Shown: positions 25,731-38,040 of the stretch, one piece after another
Layout: each line of letters begins with the position of its first letter
How positions within the stretch are numbered: position 1 is the first letter of the stretch
Origin: Struthidea cinerea
Lineage: Eukaryota; Chordata; Aves; Passeriformes; Corcoracidae
Length of the DNA: 64,000 nt
Assembly (NCBI GenBank): GCA_013397865.1
Contig: VZTI01002070.1
Location: 1,170,207 to 1,234,206, forward strand
Reading direction: 5' to 3'
Position numbers and translations under genes: made by a program
Notes under the pieces: generated by a model
What the model was told of the DNA's origin: nothing
Seen by the model: only the letters and a program-made list of their open reading frames with translations
Database searches by the model: none

Positions 25731-28145
25731 TTTTTAAACTTAAAGAAAACTAAGAACTCCAGTGAGTTTATTCAGCGGGTTACAGTGTCAAGAGACACCC
25801 ACAAGAGTGTTTTTCAATATATTTGCAATATTACAGCTCAGTGGAAACAATGAGCAAAATGGTTGTATCCACTGAAGCAGACATAGCTTGGTATGAAAAC
25901 TTATGAACCCGAATAAAAATTCCGTACAGCAAATAAGAAATGACTTCTGGATGAAATGAGAGAAAAGATACAATTAACGACATAATAATAAGTGGAGGTA
26001 AAATGATGGAAGAGAAAAGCATACAGTATCCCGATAAACTGATCAATGAGACACAGGTACAATCCACAGTAACACAAGACAATCCAATTTAACTATTCTT
26101 AATAAACACCAGGAGCCTGAGAAAAGATCTAATTGTGTCAGTTCTGCTACACAATTGGTTTAGAAGAGCTGCTGTCTTTCACTGATAAACACTGGATGTT
26201 AGGATGGCTAAACCTCCAACACACAAGTTTCCTTTCAAAGTGAAAAGACAAATACCTTTAGGAAGGAAAAACACTACAGATTTCTTTTTTTTTTTTTTTT
26301 TTTAAACTGTGCTTTTAAGTTCAGCATCATGCAATTTTTTTTTTCCATTTTATTTTTCCTACACTTGCAGGTTACCCTGTTTTTCTATCAAGCTACTTCA
26401 TAAGGGAGATTACAAAACAGACGATGCAGCAAATGGCAAAGCAAAGCAGCATCTGCAACTCCTGTGCAAAACTGTCCCCAAGGGTAGCCTGGGGTGGCAG
26501 AGCCCCCCCAGCCTACTGCCCACAAGTCTGTCTGCTCTGTGGTCGAGTTAATCACAAAACTGGATAATCTGCCCTGGGTTAATCAAAAACAGACCTTAGC
26601 AAATCACGACCTACAAGTACCATTTTATTTCATACAAAACCTGGGTAGAAAGATGCAAGGATTGGAGGGAGCAGTGGAGGGAGGAGGAGGGGTGTGAAAC
26701 ACAGGAAGACTTTCAAGAACAGTCAATACTCAGTGTTTGAGCTTTTCTTTTAGCAAACTAACAGCTGAACAAAAGTAATATTTTCTTCTCCAGAAAACAA
26801 AGACCCAGTTCCTCAACACCCCCTGAGATTGTTCTTTCATGACTATCATCCTTTGCCTAATATTTACAGACAGCATTATACTGCAAAACCAAAATGTTTT
26901 CATAACCCTGGAAGTTTGTTTGGTTTTGTTGTTTTTTTTTCATTAAAACCACAGACAGTAATGCAGTTATTTGATTTTAATATAACAACTTCATGCGTGT
27001 AATCTGGTTCAGAAACAAAATGAGCACAACTTCACAAAGTCAGTATTAAGACATCGGTACTTTTTACCCTGATGTTTGTGCTGATTAAACACACACCTTT
27101 AATTACAGAAATGCACACTGCCCCCAAGCAAGGCTGAAAAATGATTGATAGTCATATTTACAGTTTGTTCAAGGCTTCTCCTTTATAATTAACCCCCTTA
27201 CAGCAAGTAGAATACATATTAGACACATAACAGCATGCTATTTAACTGCTTTTTGAGTTGTATGAGGCTAGATCTTGAATTATCCCAGTGGCATATGATT
27301 GTGTAAACCAATGCATTCTGAAAAACATTATTCTTTGACATATTAAAAGAATTTATGAAGTAACTCAAAATGTAAATCTCTTAACAATTATGAAGATAAC
27401 TACTAGTTCCAAGAGACCTAAACATTTTAAAAGCTACTTTTATTTTATCCTTACAGTTCATAAAACAAATTCTGCTCAACTAATATGACCAAGTGATTAG
27501 AAAGTGGTATTTATAGAAGTTAGTTGTTCTAGAAACTGAATTCATAAATTTAATTGCAAAACTTCAATTTCATCTAGGTAGTAAAGGACATACTGGATCA
27601 TTAATACAGAACAAGCAAGATTAATTGGGGTTATTTAAAATAAGAGCATCCAATACAGTAAAAGTACTTTCAGGAAGGGAGCAGAAGGGTGTGAAGGTGT
27701 AAACTCAAGGATTCTAAATTAAAAATCATTTCCATCCTTACACATGCATTTCAAGGATACTACCTAGATAAACACAAGCAAAACTCCCTGTGCTAAGTTT
27801 CAGATCTTTTTGATTAAATTCTCATCTCAGTAAGTAACACACACTCTTTACAATTTGTCAGGGAACGTTTCAACTTGTTTCTACAGACAGATTTTTTCAT
27901 CTCCTTTGGTTTGTACTCTGTCTGGTAACGGGAAAGAACGTGGCATGTGAAACAGATATTTGAATGAGAAATTATTTCTAAGTTACTCTTCTACTTTAAC
28001 AAGAAGCAATTTGACTAGATAGCAAAGTAAGTTCATATATTCTTCAGCACATATTAAAGTTTATTGAATGTAGAGCTATTTTCTCCCCTTATTAAACACA
28101 CTCCCTACGGAGAATACTTTAAAGTTTTGTTATTTTCCTTATTAC

Positions 28146-28230
28146 CTCGCGTAATTCCTATTTCTGGGACTTGCAGATGCAACTCCGCAAGCTCTTCTCC
28201 CGTCAATCTCTACCCCTTCCGCTTGGAAGG
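28146..28230 (-). CDS. Weak candidate exon (85 bp) with clustered CpGs
   Basis: On the minus strand AAATCTACTCTTTCAG is followed by 85 bases ending TACGCGAG|GTAATAAG. One frame is open (FQAEGVEIDGRRACGVASAS then PRNRNYAR), entering after one borrowed base. It contains several CpGs although the surroundings have almost none. Its entry phase does not match the phase left by the exon at 51975, so another exon would have to lie between them. It could equally be a conserved non-coding element or part of an RNA gene. Confidence 0.22.
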
Positions 28231-30384
28231 CTGAAAGAGTAGATTTGCCTTCCATTCTTCCAGAGGAGCACCGACTCTTCAGACTACTGAAAATATTTAT
28301 TTTTTATTTTCTTCAATTCTGTGAGGTTGTTTGGTCTTAGATTTTGGTATTTTCTAATTTTTGACCTATTGAGTTCTTCTGAAACCAGACTGGAAGTGAA
28401 GGAACCACAGATGCATATGTTTTGCTAGACCACAGTGTGGAGCTATGGAAATAAAAGCCTGGAAATGTATCATTTCACAATGGATTTTTAAACAATATTG
28501 AAACAATATAGGTCCCTGTCAAAGCACGTAAAACTGCACCACGTTGAATAAAATAAATAAACCACTATCAAGGCAGGTGCTTGCAAAGCAGGATATTTTG
28601 CTAATCTTCTCCTTCCTAATTATAAAAATTAAGGATGTCTGTAACATTCAAGTGTTATTGAGACTGACTGCAGCTATAGCTCAAGCAAGAGTTTTATTCA
28701 CCCTTTTTTGAAAATTGCCATTTTGGTTGAAAACACTCTGGTATACTGTCAATTAGATGAATAATTTGTTTATGATAGGCGCAGCAGAATTGTTGGAAGA
28801 TCATTTCAGTTGAAAGACTGAGAATTGTTTTTTACCCTCTTCATATGTCCCAGATGATCCCCTCACTGAACAGTCAATCAGTTTAAAAAGAGCGGATGTT
28901 GAAGTACTCTTTCAAGATGGACTAGGGGGGCTGCAATCATCTGTTTCTGACTCAGAACAACAGGCCTCAACTATATGCCTCTGGTTTACCTTGCCCAGTC
29001 TATCTTTTAAGCAGTAATTTTAAAATCTGATAAACTGTACTATTTCATCCATAAACACAAGGCCTCCCACATCCTTGATGGCTGGAGCCGGCACATGGCC
29101 GCAGACCACTGCCACCAGCCTACACCTGCTTTGTTCACACTTGGTCACAAGCACATTTTACTTTCAGTGGTGGTCCAATAAAAATTTCAAAATACTTCAA
29201 AGCTAAGTTGTTATTCAATGGAGATAATGGCATCAAGTATATTTCTACTGCAACAACAGCTTTAAGTAAATAGAAAGAAAGGAAAAAGTAACATTTATGC
29301 TGTCTGAAAAGAATAAAAAAAAATCCTTCAAAGATACATGTCCCTCAAAAAACCCAAATCAACAGGGAAATACTTTTAGAACAGTATCTAAACAAAATCA
29401 AAGACCTCACACACTCTTAATATAAGCACTTGCATTGTTAACAAGCCCCAGAATGATTTTTCAGGGACTGGGCAGATTTCCTTATTCTTAGAGGATTTCA
29501 CTGAATTAAGCCATTAGCACTAGTTCCTAAGAATGTTAAACGCTTTACACCATTAAAATGAATATAGAAATCAGTGATATGTGTGACATTCAGTCCCAGG
29601 GATGGTTCCTTATTTTATCCTGTAGATATCTGAAAGACTACCTCCTTTTTGAAATAATAAATGTTGTCATTTTTATAAAAGTCATGATACAAAATACAAC
29701 CATAAAAGATTTTTCCGGTCTTAAAATATGTTTAAAAGTTTATTTCCTTTCTAATGTTCCAGTGGAATGACTTTTTGGCAGGACTATCTGGAAAGTAGAA
29801 AGCAGACTTAAATGCAGAGCTTAACCCATTTATTTCTGATCTGAAATGAATACTAATATTTGTAAAATTTTGGAGTCTTCCCCAAGCTTTAAGTTACAAA
29901 ATAATCTTTTTATTCACTTCACCTTATTTGCCTTTTGATATTTATTCTCCTGAGAAATTACAGAGAGATTACTTGAGAAACTAACTGAAAAGTCAAACTT
30001 TCCCTTTTTCTCCAACTGTTTAACTTATTTCTGCATGACTCTTAACAGCCCTTTCCATTGGGAGAAATTCTTCCTAGCCTGACTCTGCAGTGAGCTATTC
30101 ACTGCAGCCCTGAAGCGTTTTGTCTTAAGTACTTCAGAAACAAGAATTAGAATTAAATGCGTACATTCATTAAACACCCATGTAAAACACGCTCTATTCC
30201 AGAACAAGCTGATCACTAAGGCATGCAGATTTTGGCCCACGACCAAATGGGGGGAAAAATTAACTAATCACACTCCACAAGAAAAGGGAAGATGTCCAAG
30301 CCTTGAAGAAAAAAATAAATATCAATAAAGCACATGCAACACATTAAACCTCACAAGTACAAAAAAGAAATACTCACAAGTATA

Positions 30385-30472
30385 AAAAAGAAAACCAAAA
30401 CAAAACAAAACCAAAAAAAAGGAAAAAAAAAACCAAAAAACCCCAACTCAACCACCAAAAAAAAAATCTCCC
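30385..30472 (+). repeat. A/C-rich low-complexity tract
   Basis: Runs of A broken by CC and GG (AAAACCAAAACAAAACAAAA and so on). Similar AC-rich stretches lie at 19726-19792 and 35015-35098. The apparent open frames over these stretches are lysine/proline or phenylalanine-rich artefacts. Confidence 0.8.
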
Positions 30473-32429
30473 CCAAATCATGGTCAAAACTTCCTTTTCT
30501 TCCACAAAAGCATTGTCTGTCTTGTGGAATACGCAAAAGCTACAGCAGTAACTGTTTTATACTAACTCCCATTCCAGAAAACACCTCTCATGGGACTAAC
30601 ACTTGAAACATTTGAACTTTAGACATGAGTGAATTATACTTTTTCTTCTAGTGGAACAACCCACTTGAATAAAAGTAAGTTAACATCATTAGAGTTTATA
30701 GACCCTTATTCTACAAAGCCAGTTAATAGCTCAGTGTATCAGTTTTATTAGTGCACTGCAGCTTTATCTATATCCTCCACTAGCTGTAGTCATTCCCACG
30801 GCGCTGTATTTCACTGTTAGTTGTTTACAAATTTCCAAAAGTCATTGCATCTCTTCTCCCAAACAACTCTTTCTTCTACATTACAATAATATAAAATGCA
30901 AAAAAATTCAATTTTATAGGCAATGATAGCTGAAATGAAGGTAAGACTTTGCAGTTTTACATGGAGGTTCTGAAGCTTTTCTAGGGATCATTCAACACAG
31001 GGATCTCCAAGTGTAAGCATATATTTTGTGTTAATTAAAAATTAAGCAAGAGCTCTACTGTACAACGTCATCATACAAAGCTGTCACTTGTTGACTTTGA
31101 ATTAAGTGCTTGGAGTTTGTAAAAGGTGTCTTTTCTTTCTGTAGAAACAGTAGTGAAGAGAAAACAGATGTAGTGATGATGAGCTTCCACAAAGAGAGTA
31201 TGAGAAAATATCAGTCAGGTCATTGTAAGGCATGTAATACGCAGGGCAAAGCAACTATCGCCTTCTCTGCCTCAAAATAATCCAGGGAGAAGAAAGTTAA
31301 GTTCTTTTTCCCCTAGGCAGATTTAATTTGGACAATCTTGCTATGTCAGAAAGTTAAAAGTCCTTTCTGAATTGCACCTTTAAGTGTACCAAATGGGTTA
31401 TTGCCTTCACAGCCAATGTAAATTCTCCATAGCTTCATTTGTTCTTTTTCAGATGTTCCCACAACAACACAACTTATCAAGAGCATTGCAAGCTCAGCAA
31501 GTGCGTTCACATGTGCTGCTGCTGAACTCCACTTTGCATTCCATTGTCAAACTCAGTTATATTGTTTTAACTAATAATATACTAAGTACTCCACTACTTG
31601 AGGATGGACAACACACACACCCCTCTGAAGCAAAGGAAGATTTTTGAGGATAACACAGATAACTCATTTATTACAATAAAACTGATTCTTGTCAGAGACT
31701 ATAATCTTGTATTTCTATAAATACAATGTGTGTGGATAAGCGTATGGACCAGTTTTTGTAATAAATAATTACGGAACACTTCTAAAACATCCATGTGATT
31801 TGTACATTAAGAGCTATACATTCTCACTATAAATCCCTTCAATTGTGTAGGGTCACATAACTAAAAAGCTCGAGTCACTTATACTGAAATAGTCAAATAC
31901 AAACAATAGTCCATGGCTAGTGGCAGCTGTGTCTTCCAACAATATTCTATTCTAGTTAAAGCCACACAAACCAAAAGAAAAAAACCTCTTCCACTATGCA
32001 TGACTCTCAGCAATTACTTCACACATTTCATGACCACTTCCTCAATGATTACTTTCCTTGGTGATTAATTTAAGCTACAATACTCCGCATTCTATTTCAT
32101 TTCAAAGGATTTTGAAAGCCAGGCCTCTTCCATAATTTGGTTTCCTGCTTTAGTCTTTCTGGAAGAGCATTTCCAAGGGCTCATTTCTTCTACCTTCCTC
32201 CTCCAAAGAAGAAAAATTACTGAAATATAAAGCCTTTTCTTCTAGAGCAATAAACAAGTATCACAAATATTACTAACTGATAATGATATTTGCTTCTATG
32301 TTGCACTCAACTAAAAGCAACCAAGTTAGTGAAGAACACAAAAAAACTTCCACATCATATTTTATTACTGAGATCCATCAGGACAACATTGAGCAAGTGT
32401 TGGAAAATGCATATTTAAGTTACATAAAA

Positions 32430-32520
32430 TTATGTGCTGCATAATCATGGCATATTTATCCATGACACTGTAATTAATAATCAGCTGTCAGCATCCTGCA
32501 GTGGTTTTCTAAACACATTC
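32430..32520. promoter_or_regulatory. Possible conserved element
   Basis: TGCATAATCATGGCATATTT, GACACTGTAATTAATAATCA and GCTGTCAGCATCCTGCAG combine TAATTA, a CAGCTGTCA site and ATCATGGCAT. Unique sequence. Confidence 0.22.
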
Positions 32521-33114
32521 AACATAGGATGCTTAAATATTTTTAACTTCTTTTGTTAACATGCTTCTTTGAACAAGCAGAGTTCTTTTTCCAAAGCACT
32601 GTGTTATTATTAATGTCTGAAGCAGATTAAGAGGCTTTCTTGAAATACAGAGACCAAGTGGATTTCATCTGCTATGTGGGAAGCCAGCACTGTTCATGGG
32701 CTTCTCAGGTTTCTATTACATTCATTATCCTCAAGCACTGTTAGGTGTTGACAGTTCTAACTGCCTTCACTGCAACGACAGGCCCTGCACAACTGAACGC
32801 GCGCAGAATTTACGATTCACCACCCATCTGCCAAGGCTGAGAGTGAGCCCTTCAGAAGTGCATGTCACAGCAGGCACATCTCCCCCCACCCTTCTGGGGA
32901 AGGTTAGAAGGGGGGAGTCAGTGCCAGAACCAGGAGGGGAGCTGGTGAGAGGACCCTCAGCAGTCCCTGTAAGCTTCAACTTTACCCAACATCCCAGTCA
33001 CCACTAAAAATCTGAGAGGTTTATACACAGTTTAAATGGCACATAAATTTGCGCCTCAATTTGCTATGCTGGAGGAGTCGGCATGAATTTGTAATTTGAT
33101 AAAGATTTCCAGGT

Positions 33115-33513
33115 CCAGAGGAGGACCTCAAAGATGAAATGGAGGGCTGAAGCACGTTTCCTGTGGGGAAAAGCTAAGAGAGGTGGGGTATTCAGCCTGG
33201 AGAAGAGAAGGCTCCACCGATACATTTTTGCAGCCAACAAAAGAGCTGAAAAGGGACTTTTCACAAGGGCGTGTAGTAACACAACAAGGGGGAATGGCTT
33301 CAAACCGAGTAGGTTTAGATTGGATGTTAGGAAGAAATTCTTTACTGTGAGGCTCTGGAACAGGTTGTCTGGAGAAGCTGTGGATGTCCCATCCCTGAAG
33401 TGCTCAAGGCCAGGTTATACAGGGCACTGAGGAACCTGGTCTAGTGGAAGATGTCCCTGCCCATGGCAGGGAGGGTTGGAACTGGATGATCTTTAAACCA
33501 TACTAGGATTCCA
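33115..33513 (+). mobile_element. CR1 LINE 3' fragment, longest copy in the window
   Basis: Runs from GAGGACCTCAAAGATGAAAT through ATTCAGCCTGGAGAAGAGAA, TAGATTGGATGTTAGGAAGA and CTCTGGAACAGGTTGTCTGG to GGAACTGGATGATCTTTAAA and ACCATACTAGGATTCC. It matches the last ~400 bases of avian CR1 in plus orientation. Between CTTTAA and the terminal ATTC repeat the usual GGTCCCTTCCAACCC-type segment has been lost. Open frames here are accidental. Confidence 0.9.
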
Positions 33514-35843
33514 CAAAGAGTACAGAGACACAGGTGAAACTAGGAGAGATTCTTTTGTCAGTGATATGAAGATGTTTAGACAATCTCTTTTTATGTTCCA
33601 AAACCAGGAACACCTTCTCCTGATTTCACTATTAAAAGCAATCAGCACATTCTGAAGTATTTCTATTCTAGACTTTAACTTTCCCCTTTCCAAAAGGAAC
33701 ACAGGTTTTGTGCATAGACCACATAATTTTATTTCAAAGCATACTCAGATACATTCAAAGCATATTTTTATCCTATATTATTTTCATTATGCTAAAAAAA
33801 GAAGTCATGATTCAAATAATTGCCTGATGGTGCCAGTATGTTAACCATGAGGCTGTTATTAATTGATTTTGTGTCCAAGCAAATTGTAATGCAACCACAA
33901 AATGCTAGACAGATTACACAGAATTTCACTCATACATCACTAAAGCATACTGCCTATGGAATTTTCAGAAAAGAAAAATGGATATTAAAATACTGACCTA
34001 AGAAAAATAAGAAATACAGCGGAAAAATAGATCATTTTAAATATAAATTTTAAAAAGATGTTGTGCTGTTCCATACCAAAAAAAACCACTACACAACCGT
34101 TAGTAGCAAAATTTTTTGCTGAAGAACAAACTTTAAAGTTTAAACACCAGTATTTTATACAAAGTTGATACTGAGAGACAGAAGTCAAATGATGACAAAT
34201 AAAACCTTACAACAAATACTGGTTGTTTACAGCACACATAGCATTATTTAACTTTTTAAAAACATTTAAGTGAAATATCAAAAAAAATAAAGCCCTGATG
34301 GTCGCTCTTGAATATAACAGTATACAGTAGATTACTTTCAGCAGTTATTATAAAAGGTTTTGGGAGGTATGGACCAAAAACTACTTTGACTCAGCTTTCA
34401 ATAGCAGAGGATAGAGAACACAAAGGCAAGAGATGAACAAGAGAGGTCTGAGCTCTTAAACGCATCAGGGTAGAGGCTTACACTTGCATTTGGAGAACTA
34501 GATGAACAGTACTCTGTAAGTGTGAGCAGGAATAAAAGTCATCAGGTCAGTGAGAAGATTTTTGCACAAAGCAAACAGATCATTTGGTGCAGAGGAAAAA
34601 TGTTTCAGTGGTTTAGACAACTCAGTTTAATATTCTGTCTCTAGCAGCAGGGGTGGGAAAGGGGTATTAAGCAGGCATGAGAACAGACAATTTCTGCAGT
34701 TTTAGAAGTTCCCAACTTGCTGTGTCACGAACAGTCTCTTTATCCATTTTACACCCATGACCTCCAAGTTTTGAGTCCACTGTAGTTATCACATTGCAAG
34801 ATGTGATGAATAGCAAATACACTCTGTCAAGTTGTGATGTTCCCAAGTTGTAATCTGGCATTTCCAAGGTCAGAAACAGGTAGGCCTGATTTGGATTATT
34901 CTTCCTCTCAAGGTACTACTTAGCTTTAGTGCAGAACAACATGTATCTGACGACTTCGCCTACTTGGTATTGTGAAGCTCCTCCCCAACATCGCCACAGC
35001 ATTTGAGCACTCAAAGAAACCAAAACCCAAAAAAACCCGATCAACAAACTCCCCCCACCCTCTCCCAAATAGAAGAAAAAAAAACCCAAAAAACCACAGC
35101 TCCACATCATCCACATCATTAGGGATTTAATACGAAAAAAGAAGCAAGTTTCTGAATGTTACAAAGCAGAGAAGGTTCACCAACACATAGGAGGGCCAAC
35201 TCAACTCACAACTAACTCAAGGATTACTGTATGGAAAACAGACAAGTATAACACTTGAGAGTGAAAGGTCTGTTTATATCAAAACACTAGAGACCTGTAT
35301 TTGTATCAAACTGTAATTAACCACGAGTGTCAGCAGGACAACCCCATCCACATGAAAAGCAGATGTAATACAGGGATGGATCAGCATAGTATATACAATA
35401 AACACAATATATGTATACGGGCCATTTATGATAAAGATAGAAAAAGTTTTAATCCCATTTCAGAATTACTTCCTTTGATCTACGCTGGAAGTCAAGAATA
35501 ACCAATATAAAAAAAAAAAACAAACAACAAAGCTTCATAGAAGAAAGAAATCTCACTTTATGCAATACACCAAATCTCCCCTTTTTTTCTTTAATTCTTT
35601 TCAACCACGGAGATTGATGCTGTCATTGGAGAAAAGACAGCTTTGCCTGAATTTAAAAATGATATTAGCATTGTGGATAATTAGGAATATTAATGACACT
35701 TACAATGTATAATAAGATACAACCTTGCAGATAGTTAGAATTAGTGTTTGCAAGAAACCAAGAGTAGGCATGCTCTATATATAGCACTACCTGCACACAC
35801 ATATGCTACCTGTTACTACTATCAGTAACTGTGATCTATTTTT

Positions 35844-35872
35844 GGGGGATTGGGCGGGGGGGGAATTCAGGG
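35844..35872 (+). repeat. Quadruplex-type G runs (plus strand)
   Basis: GGGGG ATT GGG C GGGGGGGG AATTCA GGG meets the four-run pattern with loops of 1-6 bases. Confidence 0.75.
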
Positions 35873-36978
35873 AAAAAAACCTGTCTGCACAAGAAAGTAT
35901 TTTTTTTACTGAAAAGAAAACAGGAGAGCAGCACAGGAATATTGTGGTTTATTTCCAGATCTTCAACTGATCTAATGAGCACATTCAAGCCACTTAATTT
36001 GCTATTATCCATAAGTTTCATCACCTGTAAAATGGTACTTATTTCCATTGTAAAACACTTGAAATGTACTGATGAAGATCTCTACATAATCAAGTACTTT
36101 TATTTTTTTAGTTCACTAAGTAGGCATCTAGGTCAAGAGATTACAGAATCTAAGATTTAAGGAACAAAAAAAATTATCACATGCAATATTAAAAAGTATT
36201 CCCACAGCCTTGAGAGTATCACTGCTGAGATAATACAGATTAAAAAACCCAAAACCCTACTAAAGTAATTCTTCCCCATTAGCAAGAAAAGCATTTTGAT
36301 GGAAAGTGATTAATTTATTCCAAAAGTCACCTATATCTTTCTTAAAAAAAAAAAAAAACCAAAAAGAACCCCTCTCATACTTCAGTTTAAGTACATATTA
36401 ATTTAGATTTGTACATCTTCTACAGAAATACGATTGCACCGGCTAGAAAACAAAAAAAACTTATTAACCGTGAACTAGCACTTTCTCAGCTCCTATTAAA
36501 ATCAAATTCCTGGAATATTAAACACTAACTTGAAATAACTGACACTGAGCAACAATAACAAATAACTCAAAATAACAAACAGAAACAAAAGCCAACACTA
36601 GCAGAGAGGAAAGCAGTCTGTAATTATGATTTGCAGAACTACTGTGTTCTTATCTTTGGGGAGATATTACCAAGTCCTTGCTTTATATAAATACAACAAG
36701 AGCATTTTTATCAATTATACTATTTTATTTATGCTCAGGTTAGTCTATCATTGAAAATGATTTATATAACACTCCAAACTTTACATTTCCTTTGTCCTTG
36801 AAAGACAACAGGAACTGGGAGGCTGCCAGCCAGCTCATCCAGCTGTCATTTCTACTCCTTCCTACCCAAAAGAAGAAAACAGGAAAATTCTTGTGTTGTT
36901 TCAAGCAAGATACAAAACTATGTCACTTGGTACAATGGCAGCACCAGAAGACTAAGTGCAGACTATATCCCCCTAATA

Positions 36979-37000
36979 TATGAAGCCATGAGGCTTCATA
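36979..37000. repeat. Hairpin, 9-bp perfect stem
   Basis: TATGAAGCC, loop ATGA, then GGCTTCATA. Confidence 0.7.
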
Positions 37001-38020
37001 CATTTGCTATCAGCCAAAAAGAAGATTCCCCCAACATGTCTACAGGGCTGCTGAACCAAAGACAGGAGTGGCTAAGACAAAGGACCCTGTTTCCCTTTAT
37101 CAGCAAACCTTTGAAGACAGGCAATCAAACTGGAAAACCCAGTCCCAGTTCAGCTCTACCTTCCACATATTTTTCTGTTTCATAGTTCATCTTGCCTAGT
37201 CAGATGGCAAGTCCAGGAGCTCCTCAACACGGCAGCACAAATAGCCTGGCATAAAGATAATTCTCAGTAACAAATATCACAGCACTCTGTAACAAACTAG
37301 AAATTGTTCAGCCTGACACCTCAGGTCACAGATCCTGTAGGTTAAGTGGGAACCTGGGCGATACAGAGGTAATAAATAATAAATTCAGATGACGTCCATT
37401 AGTTTGCAGGTCAGTTTTTTTACCGGTAGTCTCCCAAACCACTCACTGTTGGCTGAACTTGGTGTATCTAAATTATAAAGGATATTAAAACGATGTAATA
37501 TTTACTATAATAAAAAAAAATCCCTACAATAATTATACATTGACTACTCCTGGAGCTTTGGGATTTGTTTCTGTTTGGTTGGATTTTTTAAAATGACACT
37601 TGACTCCTCCTCACACTGATCACTTAGTTCAAGTTCCCCCCTGAAATTTTTTTCACAAACAGCTTGGTCCTTTTTAACCTCCAATTGGCTCCTTCTACCA
37701 TCCCCCAAAAGTTCTTATCTTTTGAGACCCACTGCTTCTAGGTGGAAAACACATGATGTACAGAATAGTGTTGTGCAGATTATAGCATAAATTCTGTGCA
37801 GTGATTAACTCTCTGAAGTCCTGGGCATGAAGAAGTGTAAAGCTAATTAAAAATGCATATAAACCCACATTATACAAAAAAGTATGCATGAAGCATCCCA
37901 TTCAATTGCAGCTGTGTATCTATTTTCCTGACTCCAGCTCCAGGACTTCAACCACTCTCAATCAATTGTTTAAAGATGGAACACCTCAGTGTCCTTTAAC
38001 TTAAAAGTGAATGATAATTT

Positions 38021-38040
38021 AAAAAAAAAAAAAAAAAAAA
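38021..38040 (+). repeat. Homopolymer A(20)
   Basis: Uninterrupted run of 20 A. Comparable runs elsewhere: A17 at 21847-21863, T19 at 26285-26303, A15 at 36344-36358, T13 at 40003-40015 and A14 at 46214-46227. None shows an adjoining retroposed gene or target duplication that I can see. Confidence 0.95.

Larger units (their letters stand above)
24891..33114. other. Presumed intron; no gene recognised apart from the weak 28.1 kb exon
   Basis: AT-rich unique sequence. It holds the T19 tract at 26285, the possible element at 25150-25730, the candidate exon at 28146-28230 and the A/C-rich tract at 30385. The short frames here look random. Confidence 0.5.

Noticed and set aside
30334..30606. Lysine-rich frame in an A-rich tract
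   Set aside because: Artefact of low-complexity A/C sequence. The opposite strand gives a matching phenylalanine-rich artefact.
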